From assembly GCA_902582235.1 (NCBI GenBank), contig CACHQX010000004.1:53054-117053 (forward strand): DNA of 64,000 nucleotides, written 5' to 3'. The position numbers were made by a program, and so were the translations under genes. Shown in pieces: positions 18,730-27,700 of the stretch. Positions within the stretch are counted from its first letter, which is position 1. Every line of letters begins with the position of its first letter. The notes beneath the pieces are model-generated. The model searched no databases. It was not told the origin of the DNA and worked only from the letters and a program-made list of their open reading frames with translations. This DNA is from an uncultured Pelagibacteraceae bacterium. Lineage in GTDB: Bacteria > Pseudomonadota > Alphaproteobacteria > Pelagibacterales > Pelagibacteraceae.

Positions 18730-20103
18730 CTAATTTAGGTCAAAAATTTTACCAGGATTCATTATGTTGTTTGGATCCATAGTTCTTTTAATTAATTTCA
18801 TTGTTGGAAGATTATCGGCGTGTTCTTTTTTTAGATACTCCTTTTTATGTAATCCCACTCCGTGTTCGCCAGTTATTGTTCCCTCAAGTTCTAATGTTTT
18901 CTCAATTAAAATGTCACTGAATTTTCTTATCTTTTCGTAAGTTTCTTTTTTTTCAGGATTGTAAGGGAGTAAAACATGGAAATTTCCATCTCCTAAGTGA
19001 CCAACCATTGGGGCTCTTAATCCAAATTTTTTAACCTCTTCTTCCGCAAATTTTACACATTCAGTTATTTTTGAGATCGGTAAACACACATCTGTTGAAT
19101 AAACCCTACCATTATCTATTAAAGCTTTAACTGAATAATATACATCCCATCTTGCTTTCCATAGTTTATTTCTTTCCTCTAAACTTTTTGCCCACTTGAA
19201 TGAACTTCCATTATTATTTTTTGATAATTCTTCCACTATTTTGATAGATTCTTTATTTGATACCTCTGAACCGTGAAATTCAAAAAATAATGTCGGGAGC
19301 GCTTTAACATCTTCCAATTTTGAATAGTTTATACTTATTTCCATTTGATCTTTATTGAGCATTTCAATTCTTGCAATTTGGATACCATATTGAATAACCT
19401 CTTGTGCAGTTTTCACTGCATCTTCTAAAGATGAAAAATGACAAACAGCACTCATTATACTTTCGGGAATAGGAGATAACCTCAATTGAATTTCAGTTAT
19501 AATTCCTAAAGTACCTTCTGATCCTACAAATAAATTTGTTAAATTATATCCAGCAGAAGTTTTTTTTGTTCTTCCTCCTGTATTCATTATTTCGCCATTA
19601 GGAAGAACAACTGTTAAACCAGTTATTACAGTTTTCATGGTACCGTATTTAACTGCCATCGTTCCAGAGGCAGATGTTGAAGCCATTCCTCCTATTGCAG
19701 CGTCTGCACCAGGGTCAATTGGGAAAAAAACACCATCCTCTCTCAAATAATCATTTAGTTGTTCTCTTGTTACACATGCTTGAACCCTACAGTCGAAATC
19801 TTGTGTGTTTACAGTTAAAATTTTATTCATTTTTTCTAAAGAAATTGTTATTCCTTTATCATTGCCGACTACATTTCCCTCAAGAGATGTGCCGGTACCA
19901 AAAGGGACGACTGGTACTTTGTGTTCATTGCAAAGCTTTAGTATTTTCGACACTTCTTCGTTCGTTTCTGGGAAAACTACTGCTTTAGATAAAATCGGAT
20001 CGTAAGTATCTTCTCCTCTAGAATAATTTAAGCGTGTAGACTCTGATTGAGAAAATCTACCATTCAAAATTTTTTTTAATTCTTGTTGAAGAATGGTGTT
20101 CAT
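18730..20103 (-). CDS. FAD-linked D-2-hydroxyacid dehydrogenase (GlcD/D-lactate dehydrogenase family)
   Basis: 457 residues of the VAO/PCMH flavoprotein fold: the FAD-binding half with PFGTGTSLEGNV, GADAAIGGMASTSASG and VGSEGTLGIITEIQLRL, then the C-terminal cap with VGHLGDGNFHVLLP and GEHGVGLHKKEYL. It oxidises D-lactate, glycolate or a related D-2-hydroxyacid, passing electrons to a membrane carrier. No GlcE or GlcF subunit genes are adjacent, which favours a single-chain D-lactate dehydrogenase-like enzyme over glycolate oxidase. Confidence 0.92.
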   Translation of the reverse strand: MNTILQQELKKILNGRFSQSESTRLNYSRGEDTYDPILSKAVVFPETNEEVSKILKLCNEHKVPVVPFGTGTSLEGNVVGNDKGITISLEKMNKILTVNTQDFDCRVQACVTREQLNDYLREDGVFFPIDPGADAAIGGMASTSASGTMAVKYGTMKTVITGLTVVLPNGEIMNTGGRTKKTSAGYNLTNLFVGSEGTLGIITEIQLRLSPIPESIMSAVCHFSSLEDAVKTAQEVIQYGIQIARIEMLNKDQMEISINYSKLEDVKALPTLFFEFHGSEVSNKESIKIVEELSKNNNGSSFKWAKSLEERNKLWKARWDVYYSVKALIDNGRVYSTDVCLPISKITECVKFAEEEVKKFGLRAPMVGHLGDGNFHVLLPYNPEKKETYEKIRKFSDILIEKTLELEGTITGEHGVGLHKKEYLKKEHADNLPTMKLIKRTMDPNNIMNPGKIFDLN

Positions 20104-20146
20104 AAGATTTGATATTATCTAATATTTTTTGGAAATACTATTAAAA

Positions 20147-21310
20147 CTATTTCAGCATTTTTTTGATATTTTCTAACGCTTGAGAAATATTATCTCTTGA
20201 TGCAGCAAAACTGAATCTAACGTAATTTTGGCAAGTTTCGCCAAAAGCTGATCCAGGAACTATGGCTACTCCTGCTTCGTGCATAGCCTTCCTCGCAAAT
20301 TCAGCACCGTTCATACCAGTTCCAATTACTTTTGGAAATGCATAAAATGCTCCACCTGGTAAGCTACACTCGACACCTGGTAAATCATTTAACCCTTTAT
20401 AAATTAAATCTCTTCTTTGAGTAAATTTTTCCATCATTGCATTAATTGAGTCATCTGGTCCATCTAAAGCGGCAATACCTGCAAACTGAGCTGCAGCATT
20501 AACACATGAAACACTATTGATTAATAATTTATTAACGTGCTCGATTAAGTGTTGAGGCCAAAAACTCCAACCAAGCCTCCAACCTGTCATTGAATAAGCT
20601 TTACTCCATCCCTCTAAAACAATTAATCTTTCCCTTAATTCTGGATAATGGAAAAAAGATGGCATTTCTTTATTATCAAAAATTTGTCTGCTATAAATTT
20701 CGTCGCTTAATATTGTTACATGGGGATATTTTTTTAAACCATCAGCTAAGAAATCAATATCTTTTTTTTCAACAAAACTTCCTGTTGGATTGTTTGGATT
20801 AATTAAGACTAACAATCTAGTCTTGTCAGTAATTAAAGATAATATTTTATCCGGATTAAATTTTAAATCTTTATCCTCCGTTAAATCATAAGGTACAGAT
20901 GTTGAGCCAGTATAATTTATCATCGACTCATATATTGGGAAAGCAGGTGTAGGATGTATTATTTCTGCTCCTGGTTCACCAAAACATTGGATAGCATAGC
21001 TCATAGTAGGTTTTCCACCTGGCATGATGAGAATTCTGTTGAAATCAATATCAACATTGTAACGTCTTTTTATCCACCTTGTGACTGCCTGACGACATTC
21101 TGGAATACCATTTGACATTACATATCCATGATGTCCATCATCAAGTGCTTTCTTTGCTGCTTCAACAACATGTTTTGGAGTTTTAAAATCTGGTTGACCT
21201 AATCCTAAATGGATCATGGGTTTACCTTGAGCCTCCAATTTTTTTGCCTCTGCAAGGACGGTAAATGCAGACTCAGTTCCCAACCTATCTAAGCTTCTAG
21301 CCAATTTCAT
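20147..21310 (-). CDS. PLP-dependent aminotransferase, class I/II
   Basis: 387 residues, fold type I. INPNNPTG (about 170-177) is the cofactor-contact loop, LSDEIYSRQIF carries the PLP-contacting Asp and Tyr, and K237 in GWSKAYSMTGWRLGW is the Schiff-base lysine. It resembles aspartate/aromatic aminotransferases. Placed between D- and L-hydroxyacid dehydrogenases, it could aminate the 2-oxoacids they make; the exact substrate pair is not readable. Confidence 0.92.
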   Translation of the reverse strand: MKLARSLDRLGTESAFTVLAEAKKLEAQGKPMIHLGLGQPDFKTPKHVVEAAKKALDDGHHGYVMSNGIPECRQAVTRWIKRRYNVDIDFNRILIMPGGKPTMSYAIQCFGEPGAEIIHPTPAFPIYESMINYTGSTSVPYDLTEDKDLKFNPDKILSLITDKTRLLVLINPNNPTGSFVEKKDIDFLADGLKKYPHVTILSDEIYSRQIFDNKEMPSFFHYPELRERLIVLEGWSKAYSMTGWRLGWSFWPQHLIEHVNKLLINSVSCVNAAAQFAGIAALDGPDDSINAMMEKFTQRRDLIYKGLNDLPGVECSLPGGAFYAFPKVIGTGMNGAEFARKAMHEAGVAIVPGSAFGETCQNYVRFSFAASRDNISQALENIKKMLK

Positions 21311-21349
21311 AAAATTATTCTATAAATTAATTTTAAACTATTCAACTCT

Positions 21350-22501
21350 TTATCTTCTAAATCTTAAATTGCTTCTATTGAGATCTGAAATTTTTGTACA
21401 TCCCATTAATTTCATATTTCTTTGTAGTTCTGCTTTATATTGTCCTAAAGCTCTTTCAACACCTGCTTGACCAGCTGCAGCTAAAGCATAAAGATATAAT
21501 CTTCCTCCTGCACAGGCCTTAGCACCAAGAGATAATGCTTTTAACATATGTGTTCCTCTTTGAAATCCGCCCTCGCAGATAACATCTAATTTGTCTCCAA
21601 CTGCATCTACAATTTCTGCAAGTTGATCGAAAGGCGATCTAGATCCATCAAGCTGTCTTCCCCCATGGTTCGAAACCATTATACCTGTACATCCAATATC
21701 AACAGCCTTTTTTGCGTCCTCTACGCTCATAATTCCTTTTAATGCAAAGTGACCTCCCCATTGAGAACAAAGTTTTTCTGCATCTTTCCAATTCATAGAT
21801 TGATCTAACATAGTAGAAAAATAATTTCCGATTGAAGAATTTGTGCTTGTACCTTCCTTTACGAAATCTTGAAGATGGGGTAGTTCAAACTTTCCTTTTG
21901 TTAAGTAATTTATTCCCCACATTGGTTTAGTCGCAAAACTAAATAAACTTGATAATGTCAATTTGGGAGGTGATGTAAAACCAGTTCTTAAATCTCTTTC
22001 ACGATTTCCTCCAGTTATAGTGTCGACTGTCAGAGCCATGACATCAAATTTTGCAGCTTTTGCTCTTTCTAAACACGAAGTATTTAATCCTCTATCTTTA
22101 TGAAAATAAAATTGAAACATCTTAGGAGTATCTATCATTGATGATATTTCCTCTACACTGACTGTAGCTAAAGCAGAAACTCCAAACATTGTATTAAATT
22201 TTTGGGCTGCTTTTCCAACTGCTCTTTCCCCATCATAGTGAAAAAGTCTTTGAAGTGCTGTAGGTGAACAGTAAAAAGGTAGATCAAGTTTTTTTCCAAA
22301 TATAGTTGTTGATAGATCAACATTCTCTACACCTCTTAGGACATTTGGAACTAAATCCACATCATCAAACGCACTTGTGTTTCTAGCATATGTAATTTCA
22401 TCATCCGCCGCACCATCAATATAATGGAATATCGGTGACGGAAGTTTTTTCTTAGCTAGTTTCCTAAAATCTCTAAAGTTATGACAATTTGAAAGTCTCA
22501 T
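21350..22501 (-). CDS. lldD: FMN-dependent L-2-hydroxyacid dehydrogenase (L-lactate dehydrogenase-like)
   Basis: 383 residues, TIM-barrel flavoprotein. Visible motifs: FHYIDGAADDE near residue 25, the FMN phosphate site CEGGFQRGTHMLKAL, and catalytic H279 in VSNHGGRQLDG. It oxidises L-lactate or another short L-2-hydroxyacid, passing electrons to quinone or oxygen. With the D-specific enzyme in the same gene run, both stereoisomers could be converted to one 2-oxoacid. Confidence 0.92.
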   Translation of the reverse strand: MRLSNCHNFRDFRKLAKKKLPSPIFHYIDGAADDEITYARNTSAFDDVDLVPNVLRGVENVDLSTTIFGKKLDLPFYCSPTALQRLFHYDGERAVGKAAQKFNTMFGVSALATVSVEEISSMIDTPKMFQFYFHKDRGLNTSCLERAKAAKFDVMALTVDTITGGNRERDLRTGFTSPPKLTLSSLFSFATKPMWGINYLTKGKFELPHLQDFVKEGTSTNSSIGNYFSTMLDQSMNWKDAEKLCSQWGGHFALKGIMSVEDAKKAVDIGCTGIMVSNHGGRQLDGSRSPFDQLAEIVDAVGDKLDVICEGGFQRGTHMLKALSLGAKACAGGRLYLYALAAAGQAGVERALGQYKAELQRNMKLMGCTKISDLNRSNLRFRR

Positions 22502-22510
22502 AAGTATAAT

Positions 22511-23029
22511 TTAAAAACTTTTCATAAAATTGAACATATAACTATTTGCCCCAGGATTTTTTTCCCCTAAACTTGCATTTGATAAGTGATTATATGAGAA
22601 ACCCAGCTCAGAATTTGGTGAAACGTCAAGTGAAAGTTGAAGCTCACTTTTAAATTCTATAGGATGACCCAAGTCTTTTCCATCGCCCTCAGAATATAAA
22701 CCGGGTGTAAAACTTGGTGTAATATTTAATTTACCTAAATCATACTCTGCTTGAATTCCGGTATAAAAATAACTTGCAGAGTCTGCTGTTATCATAAATC
22801 CTGTAACTGGTTTAATTTTACCTAAAAAACTATCTCTGAATAAATCTTCATTTAAATGTTGTACGCCAATTATCTCAGAATTTTTTCCTTTATCACTAAA
22901 ATCAAAGATTCCTGAAAAAAAACTAAATTGGTGATTATCTTTAGGCTTTAATTCATCAGTATAAACGCTCTTAGTAAGTCCAATGAGTATTGTAATAGCC
23001 ATTAAAATTTTAATTATTGTTTTATTCAT
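22511..23029 (-). CDS. PagL-like lipid A deacylase (acyloxyacyl hydrolase family)
   Basis: 172 residues with a signal peptide (about 1-25) and a beta-barrel-like remainder. The C-terminal segment GFSYNHLSNASLGEKNPGANSY contains the His-x-Ser pair and NPG.N motif of PagL, which removes the 3-O acyl chain of lipid A in the outer membrane. I cannot place the third catalytic residue with confidence. The start overlaps the ccmH stop by eight bases, an odd partner for cytochrome maturation genes. Confidence 0.75.
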   Translation of the reverse strand: MNKTIIKILMAITILIGLTKSVYTDELKPKDNHQFSFFSGIFDFSDKGKNSEIIGVQHLNEDLFRDSFLGKIKPVTGFMITADSASYFYTGIQAEYDLGKLNITPSFTPGLYSEGDGKDLGHPIEFKSELQLSLDVSPNSELGFSYNHLSNASLGEKNPGANSYMFNFMKSF

Positions 23030-23429
23030 ATTTTTTTAAAATTCTTTTTCCTATTATGGCACCTCCAATTAAAAATAACAATAAGGGCAAAGCCCACAAT
23101 AAAAGGGTATTTCTTGATATACCTGGATCATATACTATCCACTGACCATATTTCTCGACAAGAGATGAAAATATTTCCTCATCGGTTTTCCCGTTCTCTA
23201 ATTCGCCTTTAATATATTTTTTCATACTTTCGGCAAAATCTGAGTTAGACTCGTGAATTGTTTGACCCTGGCAAATTAAACATCTCAAATTTTTAGTAAT
23301 GTTTATAGTTTGCTCTTCAGAAAAAGTTGATGCCATAGTGATATTTTTTAAACTTAAAGAAATTAAAATAGAAATTATTAAAATTTTAATGGTTAGTAAT
23401 ATTTTTGATTTCATAAACATCCTTATCAT
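23022..23429 (-). CDS. ccmH: Cytochrome c maturation protein CcmH
   Basis: 135 residues: N-terminal membrane segment, periplasmic domain with LRCLICQGQ (C50 and C53), and a C-terminal helix (LLLWALPLLLFLIGG). CcmH handles reduction of apocytochrome cysteines before heme attachment. Reading may begin at M6 (23414). The gene overlaps ccmG. There is no TPR domain (CcmI) fused to it. Confidence 0.95.
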   Translation of the reverse strand: MIRMFMKSKILLTIKILIISILISLSLKNITMASTFSEEQTINITKNLRCLICQGQTIHESNSDFAESMKKYIKGELENGKTDEEIFSSLVEKYGQWIVYDPGISRNTLLLWALPLLLFLIGGAIIGKRILKKYE

Positions 23430-23928
23430 TTAATGGTCCTATATATTTTTTCAATACTTTATTGTCCTCGTCAACTAAAAATGTTTCTGGAACACCGTAA
23501 GCACCAAAATTAATTGATATTGTTCCTTGTTTATCAATAAAGATTTGGTCAAATGGATCTCCATGTAATTTCAAAAAGTTTAATGCATTTTTCTTTTTAT
23601 CTTTATAGTTTATTCCAATCATCATAATTGAAGTATCGTTCTTTAATTCTAAAAGTTTGTCACTTTCATCCTTACAAGGTTCACACCACGAAGACCAAAT
23701 ATTTATCAAATAAAAATTTTTCCCAAAAAGAACTTTATTAAAATTAATTTTCTTTTCATCAATTAATTCTACAACTTCAAAATCAGTAAAAATTTGATTT
23801 TCGCTCATTTTGGGGAAGTAAATTTTTTCCTTTTGGAGTGCGAATTTTAAAATAAAAAATGATATTATTAAAAGTGTTAATATTATTAAACTAAATATTG
23901 ACTTCTTTATTTTTTCTAAAAATTGCAA
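23386..23928 (-). CDS. ccmG: Thiol-disulfide interchange protein CcmG/DsbE
   Basis: 180 residues with an N-terminal membrane anchor (about 11-30) and a thioredoxin fold. The active site is WCEPC (C82, C85), and GAYGVPETFLVD carries the cis-proline. It keeps apocytochrome c thiols reduced on the periplasmic side. It overlaps the ccmF end by 38 bases and the ccmH start by 44. Confidence 0.95.
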   Translation of the reverse strand: MQFLEKIKKSIFSLIILTLLIISFFILKFALQKEKIYFPKMSENQIFTDFEVVELIDEKKINFNKVLFGKNFYLINIWSSWCEPCKDESDKLLELKNDTSIMMIGINYKDKKKNALNFLKLHGDPFDQIFIDKQGTISINFGAYGVPETFLVDEDNKVLKKYIGPLNDKDVYEIKNITNH

Positions 23929-25777
23929 ACATGCCTCCTAGCATAATTATTAAAGTTGAAATCCATATCCAAATCATAAAAGGCTTGTGTTGGTATCTCA
24001 CGTTAAAAAAATTTTGATCTTTAATTATGTTTATTGTAATAAATCGGTCTTTAAATAATGTAGTTTTAATTGATGCTTCACTAGTAGCCATTTCTGGTTC
24101 ATTATAAATTCTAATTTCAGGTTGAAGATTAATAATTTTATTTTTCTCATCAAGTACTTCAAAAAAACCAATGATTGATTCGTAATTTTTTTCTTTTTCT
24201 ACTGCGATTTTTTTAAAAATTATTTTTTCATTTTTAAGTGTAAAACTTTCTCCAACTTGAATATTCTTAACAATCTCTTTCGATGAAAAACTATTTAATA
24301 ATATAGATATTAGAAGTAACGAAAATCCAGTATGTGAAAATATTTGTGCAAAATTTTTTGTTTTCTCTCTAAATTGATCTAAACTTTTGAAAAGCAAGTA
24401 AAAAAAACCAACAAATAATAAAAGAACAAATATATTTTTTTCTCCAATATAATAAACAGTAATAAGGGATAAAATTAGTGTAAATACGATTACAAGAAAA
24501 CTTTTAACTCCAATCTTAAAGTTTGTTTTAATCCATTTCAAACTAGGGCCAATAGACATAAAAAGAACGAATGGAATAAGGAAAGGTAAAATTAGCTTAT
24601 TATAAAATGGTGGCCCCACCGAAATTTGCTCATCTAATATTACATCAAGAAATATTGGGTAAATCGTACCAATTAAAACAACACTTAAGAAATACAATAT
24701 AAACCAATTATTTATTAGGACCGCAGTTTCTTTACTTAGTGTAAAAATTTCACTTTTTTGAGTAAAGTTTTTATTTTCATAAGTTATAAAAATTACAAAT
24801 GATAATAAAACTAAAACTAATAAAAACGTTAATATATAAATTCCTCTGGATGGATCATTTGCGAAAGTATGAACTGAATTTAGAATTCCAGATCTTACCA
24901 AAAAAGTTCCAACCATACTTAATGCAAAAGTAATTATACATAAAACAATTGTCCATTTTTTGAAAAACTCTCTTTTTTCTAGAGTTAAAATACAGTGAAG
25001 CAATGCAGTTAAACTTAACCACGGCATTAGAGATACGTTCTCAACTGGGTCCCAAAACCAAAAACCACCCCACCCAAGTTCATAATATGCCCAAATCGAA
25101 CCTAACAGAATTCCACCTGTCAAAAAAATCCAAGAAAATAAAATCCAAAATTTAATATTTTTAGCCCAACTTTTGTTTACATAATTTGAAATCATTGAAG
25201 CTAATGCAGCTGAAAAAATTATGGATGTTCCAACATAACCCAAATATAAAATTGGAGGGTGAATACCTAATGCAGGATCTTGTAAAATAGGATTAAGTCC
25301 AAGTCCTTCTTTTTGAACAGGAAAAATTTCGTTAAAAGGATTTGATGTTTTTAAAACAAAGATGAAAAAACCAATTACAATAATCTGATGAAACAATGTA
25401 GTTAACAGTCTGTAATTATTTGGTTCGTTTCTAGATTTAAAAATAAATCCTAATAACACTCCAGTTAGAACCAATAACCATAAAAGTAAACTACCTTCAT
25501 GATTTCCCCAAGTCCCTGTAATTTTATAAAATAAGGGTTTCGTTGTGTGAGAGTTATTATAGACAGTCTCGTTGCTAAAATCTGAAATTATAAAAGAATA
25601 AATTAAAGAAATAAAAGAAATAAAAACAAAAAAAAACTGGAAACCAATTAAACCAAACGTTTTATTAGAAATAACCAAGTTGTTTTTTTTTAATTGGATC
25701 GAGGAATTAAAAAAAATAAATACTGATGTCAACAATCCAAAAATTAACGAATAATATCCTAATTGTGAAATAACCAA
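23891..25777 (-). CDS. ccmF: Heme lyase subunit CcmF
   Basis: 628 residues with many membrane helices. The WWD-type heme-binding segment reads ELGWGGFWFWDPVENVSLMPW at about residues 233-253; GSLLLWLLVLTG is also typical. With CcmH it joins heme from CcmE to apocytochrome c. One base separates it from ccmE. Confidence 0.96.
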   Translation of the reverse strand: MVISQLGYYSLIFGLLTSVFIFFNSSIQLKKNNLVISNKTFGLIGFQFFFVFISFISLIYSFIISDFSNETVYNNSHTTKPLFYKITGTWGNHEGSLLLWLLVLTGVLLGFIFKSRNEPNNYRLLTTLFHQIIVIGFFIFVLKTSNPFNEIFPVQKEGLGLNPILQDPALGIHPPILYLGYVGTSIIFSAALASMISNYVNKSWAKNIKFWILFSWIFLTGGILLGSIWAYYELGWGGFWFWDPVENVSLMPWLSLTALLHCILTLEKREFFKKWTIVLCIITFALSMVGTFLVRSGILNSVHTFANDPSRGIYILTFLLVLVLLSFVIFITYENKNFTQKSEIFTLSKETAVLINNWFILYFLSVVLIGTIYPIFLDVILDEQISVGPPFYNKLILPFLIPFVLFMSIGPSLKWIKTNFKIGVKSFLVIVFTLILSLITVYYIGEKNIFVLLLFVGFFYLLFKSLDQFREKTKNFAQIFSHTGFSLLLISILLNSFSSKEIVKNIQVGESFTLKNEKIIFKKIAVEKEKNYESIIGFFEVLDEKNKIINLQPEIRIYNEPEMATSEASIKTTLFKDRFITINIIKDQNFFNVRYQHKPFMIWIWISTLIIMLGGMFAIFRKNKEVNI

Positions 25778-25778
25778 T

Positions 25779-26198
25779 TTATTCTCCTAAAGATTTTTTA
25801 ACTTCTGGTGGCATATAATTTTCATCATGCTTAGCTAAAATTTTATCCGCTACCAGAAATTTTTTATCATTTAGAAATCCTTCTGCGACAACTCCTTTTT
25901 CTTCTTCAAATAAATTTGGAACTGTTCCAGAAAAGGTTACATATAACTCATTTTTAAAATCAGTAATTATGAAGTTGATTTTGTTATTGTTCATCATAAC
26001 TGAGTCTTTTTTTACCATGCCTCCAACTCTAATTTTTTTGTTTGAAATTTCTGACAAAAGATTAATTTCACTTGGGGATTTAAAATATACGACATTATCT
26101 TTCAAAACTTTAAGAACTGTAAAGGTTGTAAGAGCAATTAATGTTAAAAATACGGTGATGAAAACGAATCTTAACTTAACTTTTTTGCTGTACATCAA
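25779..26198 (-). CDS. ccmE: Heme chaperone CcmE
   Basis: 139 residues: one N-terminal membrane anchor and an OB-fold domain. The heme-attaching His is H124 in [12 protein letters not shown], with Y128 next to it. It carries heme from CcmC to CcmF in the periplasm. It lies six bases after ccmD. Confidence 0.96.
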   Translation of the reverse strand: MMYSKKVKLRFVFITVFLTLIALTTFTVLKVLKDNVVYFKSPSEINLLSEISNKKIRVGGMVKKDSVMMNNNKINFIITDFKNELYVTFSGTVPNLFEEEKGVVAEGFLNDKKFLVADKILAKHDENYMPPEVKKSLGE

Positions 26199-26204
26199 TT
26201 ATAA

Positions 26205-26435
26205 TTAGATTTTTTGTGCAGCGTTACTTGAAACTAATACCTGGTTAGTTCTCTGTTTGTAGGCCTCTTTGTATTTAATTTTTTCTAAATGATTAAATTT
26301 TAATTCAAATTTTTTATTTTCTTTTACTAATTGTCGATTGATTATTATATATAGTGTAGAAAAATTAATTAGCGTAAATGCAAACGCCGACCATACAAAC
26401 AATCCATAACCATTCATTAATAATAAGTTTATCAC
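26205..26435 (-). CDS. ccmD: Heme exporter protein CcmD
   Basis: 76 residues from GTG 26435, overlapping the ccmC stop as GTGA. An in-frame ATG at 26417 gives MNGYGLFVWSAFAF, which fits the typical CcmD N-terminus better and may be the true start. One membrane helix followed by a charged cytoplasmic tail, longer than most CcmD tails. CcmD helps release heme-loaded CcmE from CcmC. Confidence 0.8.
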   Translation of the reverse strand: MINLLLMNGYGLFVWSAFAFTLINFSTLYIIINRQLVKENKKFELKFNHLEKIKYKEAYKQRTNQVLVSSNAAQKI

Positions 26436-27139
26436 AATCTATCTAGTCCTTTAGTCTTAATCTTTATCAATTCTATATTATATTTCATTAAAAAAATTAA
26501 TACAGAGAACAGAGCAAATGCCGCAGTCATGAGCAATAATGGTGTCAACATCGAGGAATGAATTGTAGTTTCGGAAAGAATTTTAACTGAGGACGGTTGG
26601 TGAAGACTCGCCCACCAATCTACAGAAAATTTAATTATAGGCACATTAACAAAACCAGCTATGGCCACTAAACTCGAAATTTTTGCAGCTTTATCATTTT
26701 CAAATAATCTCCATGATGCAATATAAAGAATATAAAACAAAAATAGCACCAACATTGAAGTAATTCTAGGATCCCAAGCCCACCATGTTCCCCACGTTGG
26801 TATACCCCAAATAGAACCTGTCACTAAAGCAATAAGGTTAAAAACTAAGCCTGATGGTGCAAAACTTTTTGCAATGATTACAAAATTTTTATTTTTAAAG
26901 ATAAAAATACCTAAAGAAAGGAAAGCTATGAATGAAAATATTCCTAAAGAAATCCATGCTGCCGGAACATGTACATACATAATTCTCACTGCATCACTTT
27001 GGATATAATCTTCTGGTGATAACAATAAAGATTCAAAAAGACCAAGTGTAAGGAATATAACGAAAAGAGAGAATACAATTATTCTCGTTAATTTTGAGAG
27101 TGAAATTATTTTTAGTATTTCAAAAATTTTGTTCAACAT
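26432..27139 (-). CDS. ccmC: Heme exporter subunit CcmC
   Basis: 235 residues, six membrane helices. The first periplasmic region has MYVHVPAAWISLGIF, and the WWD heme-handling motif reads GIPTWGTWWAWDPRITSML. It loads heme onto CcmE. It is the first gene of a ccmC-D-E-F-G-H run; ccmA and ccmB are not in this window. Confidence 0.96.
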   Translation of the reverse strand: MLNKIFEILKIISLSKLTRIIVFSLFVIFLTLGLFESLLLSPEDYIQSDAVRIMYVHVPAAWISLGIFSFIAFLSLGIFIFKNKNFVIIAKSFAPSGLVFNLIALVTGSIWGIPTWGTWWAWDPRITSMLVLFLFYILYIASWRLFENDKAAKISSLVAIAGFVNVPIIKFSVDWWASLHQPSSVKILSETTIHSSMLTPLLLMTAAFALFSVLIFLMKYNIELIKIKTKGLDRL

Positions 27140-27160
27140 TTGTGTAATTGTAAGGATTTT

Positions 27161-27166
27161 ATTATA
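27161..27166 (-). promoter_or_regulatory. Candidate -10 element for the ccm operon
   Basis: TATAAT on the minus strand, 22 bases upstream of the ccmC ATG, would give a very short leader. No strong -35 hexamer is visible at 17 bases; the right arm of an inverted repeat lies there instead, which may mean an activator is needed. Confidence 0.45.
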
Positions 27167-27175
27167 AACAAATTA

Positions 27176-27233
27176 ACTGATCAAGAACGTTGAGGGAGAT
27201 AATGTTGGGAAATATTTAACATCCTTGATCAGT
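27176..27233. promoter_or_regulatory. 10-bp perfect inverted repeat upstream of ccmC
   Basis: ACTGATCAAG (27176-27185) and CTTGATCAGT (27224-27233) are exact reverse complements with 38 bases between, including an inner ATGTT/AACAT pair. It lies in the 162-base gap between hspQ and ccmC, next to the ccmC -10. It could fold as RNA or serve as a two-site operator. Each arm contains TGATCA, itself palindromic. Nothing else coding is seen in this gap. Confidence 0.5.
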
Positions 27234-27301
27234 AAATAAACTATAAATCAAAGGTATGTCTAAGATTTGAAAGAATTGTGTTTAAATGATGACCCTGCTA
27301 A

Positions 27302-27622
27302 TTAATTCGACTGTTTGAAGTAAGAAGACCCTTTTTTTCCAGAAAATATCTCATTAATTAATGGATGTTTAATTGGTTCTTTTGAATCATCTTTGAGAAG
27401 ATTTTGTTCAGAAACATATGCCTCATAAGTAACATCCTCATTTTCAGCTAATAGGTGATAAAATGGTTGGTCTTTCCTAGGTCTTACATTTTTCGGTATA
27501 GACTCATACCATTCTTCAGAATTATTAAACTCAAAGTCTACATCGTAAATAACACCTCTGAAATCAAAGTGTTTGTGTTTTACAACGTCGCCGATTGAAA
27601 ATTTTGCTTTTTGAACACTCAC
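27302..27622 (-). CDS. hspQ: HspQ / YccV-like protein (hemimethylated DNA-binding family)
   Basis: 106 residues. FSIGDVVKHKHFDFRGVIYDVD and the PFYHLLAENEDVTYEAYVSEQNL segment are the family signature. E. coli HspQ is a small heat-shock factor and Lon adaptor that also binds hemimethylated DNA. It appears to be transcribed alone. Confidence 0.9.
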   Translation of the reverse strand: MSVQKAKFSIGDVVKHKHFDFRGVIYDVDFEFNNSEEWYESIPKNVRPRKDQPFYHLLAENEDVTYEAYVSEQNLLKDDSKEPIKHPLINEIFSGKKGSSYFKQSN

Positions 27623-27700
27623 ACTAAATAATATGGGTATTTGGGATAAAAAATCAATAAAAAAATTATTAAAAGTTTATAAATCTGATAATATTAAGTT

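Noticed and set aside
27140-27301. 6S RNA in the hspQ-ccmC gap
   Set aside because: The gap has a suggestive inverted repeat but no long 6S-type stem with a central bubble.
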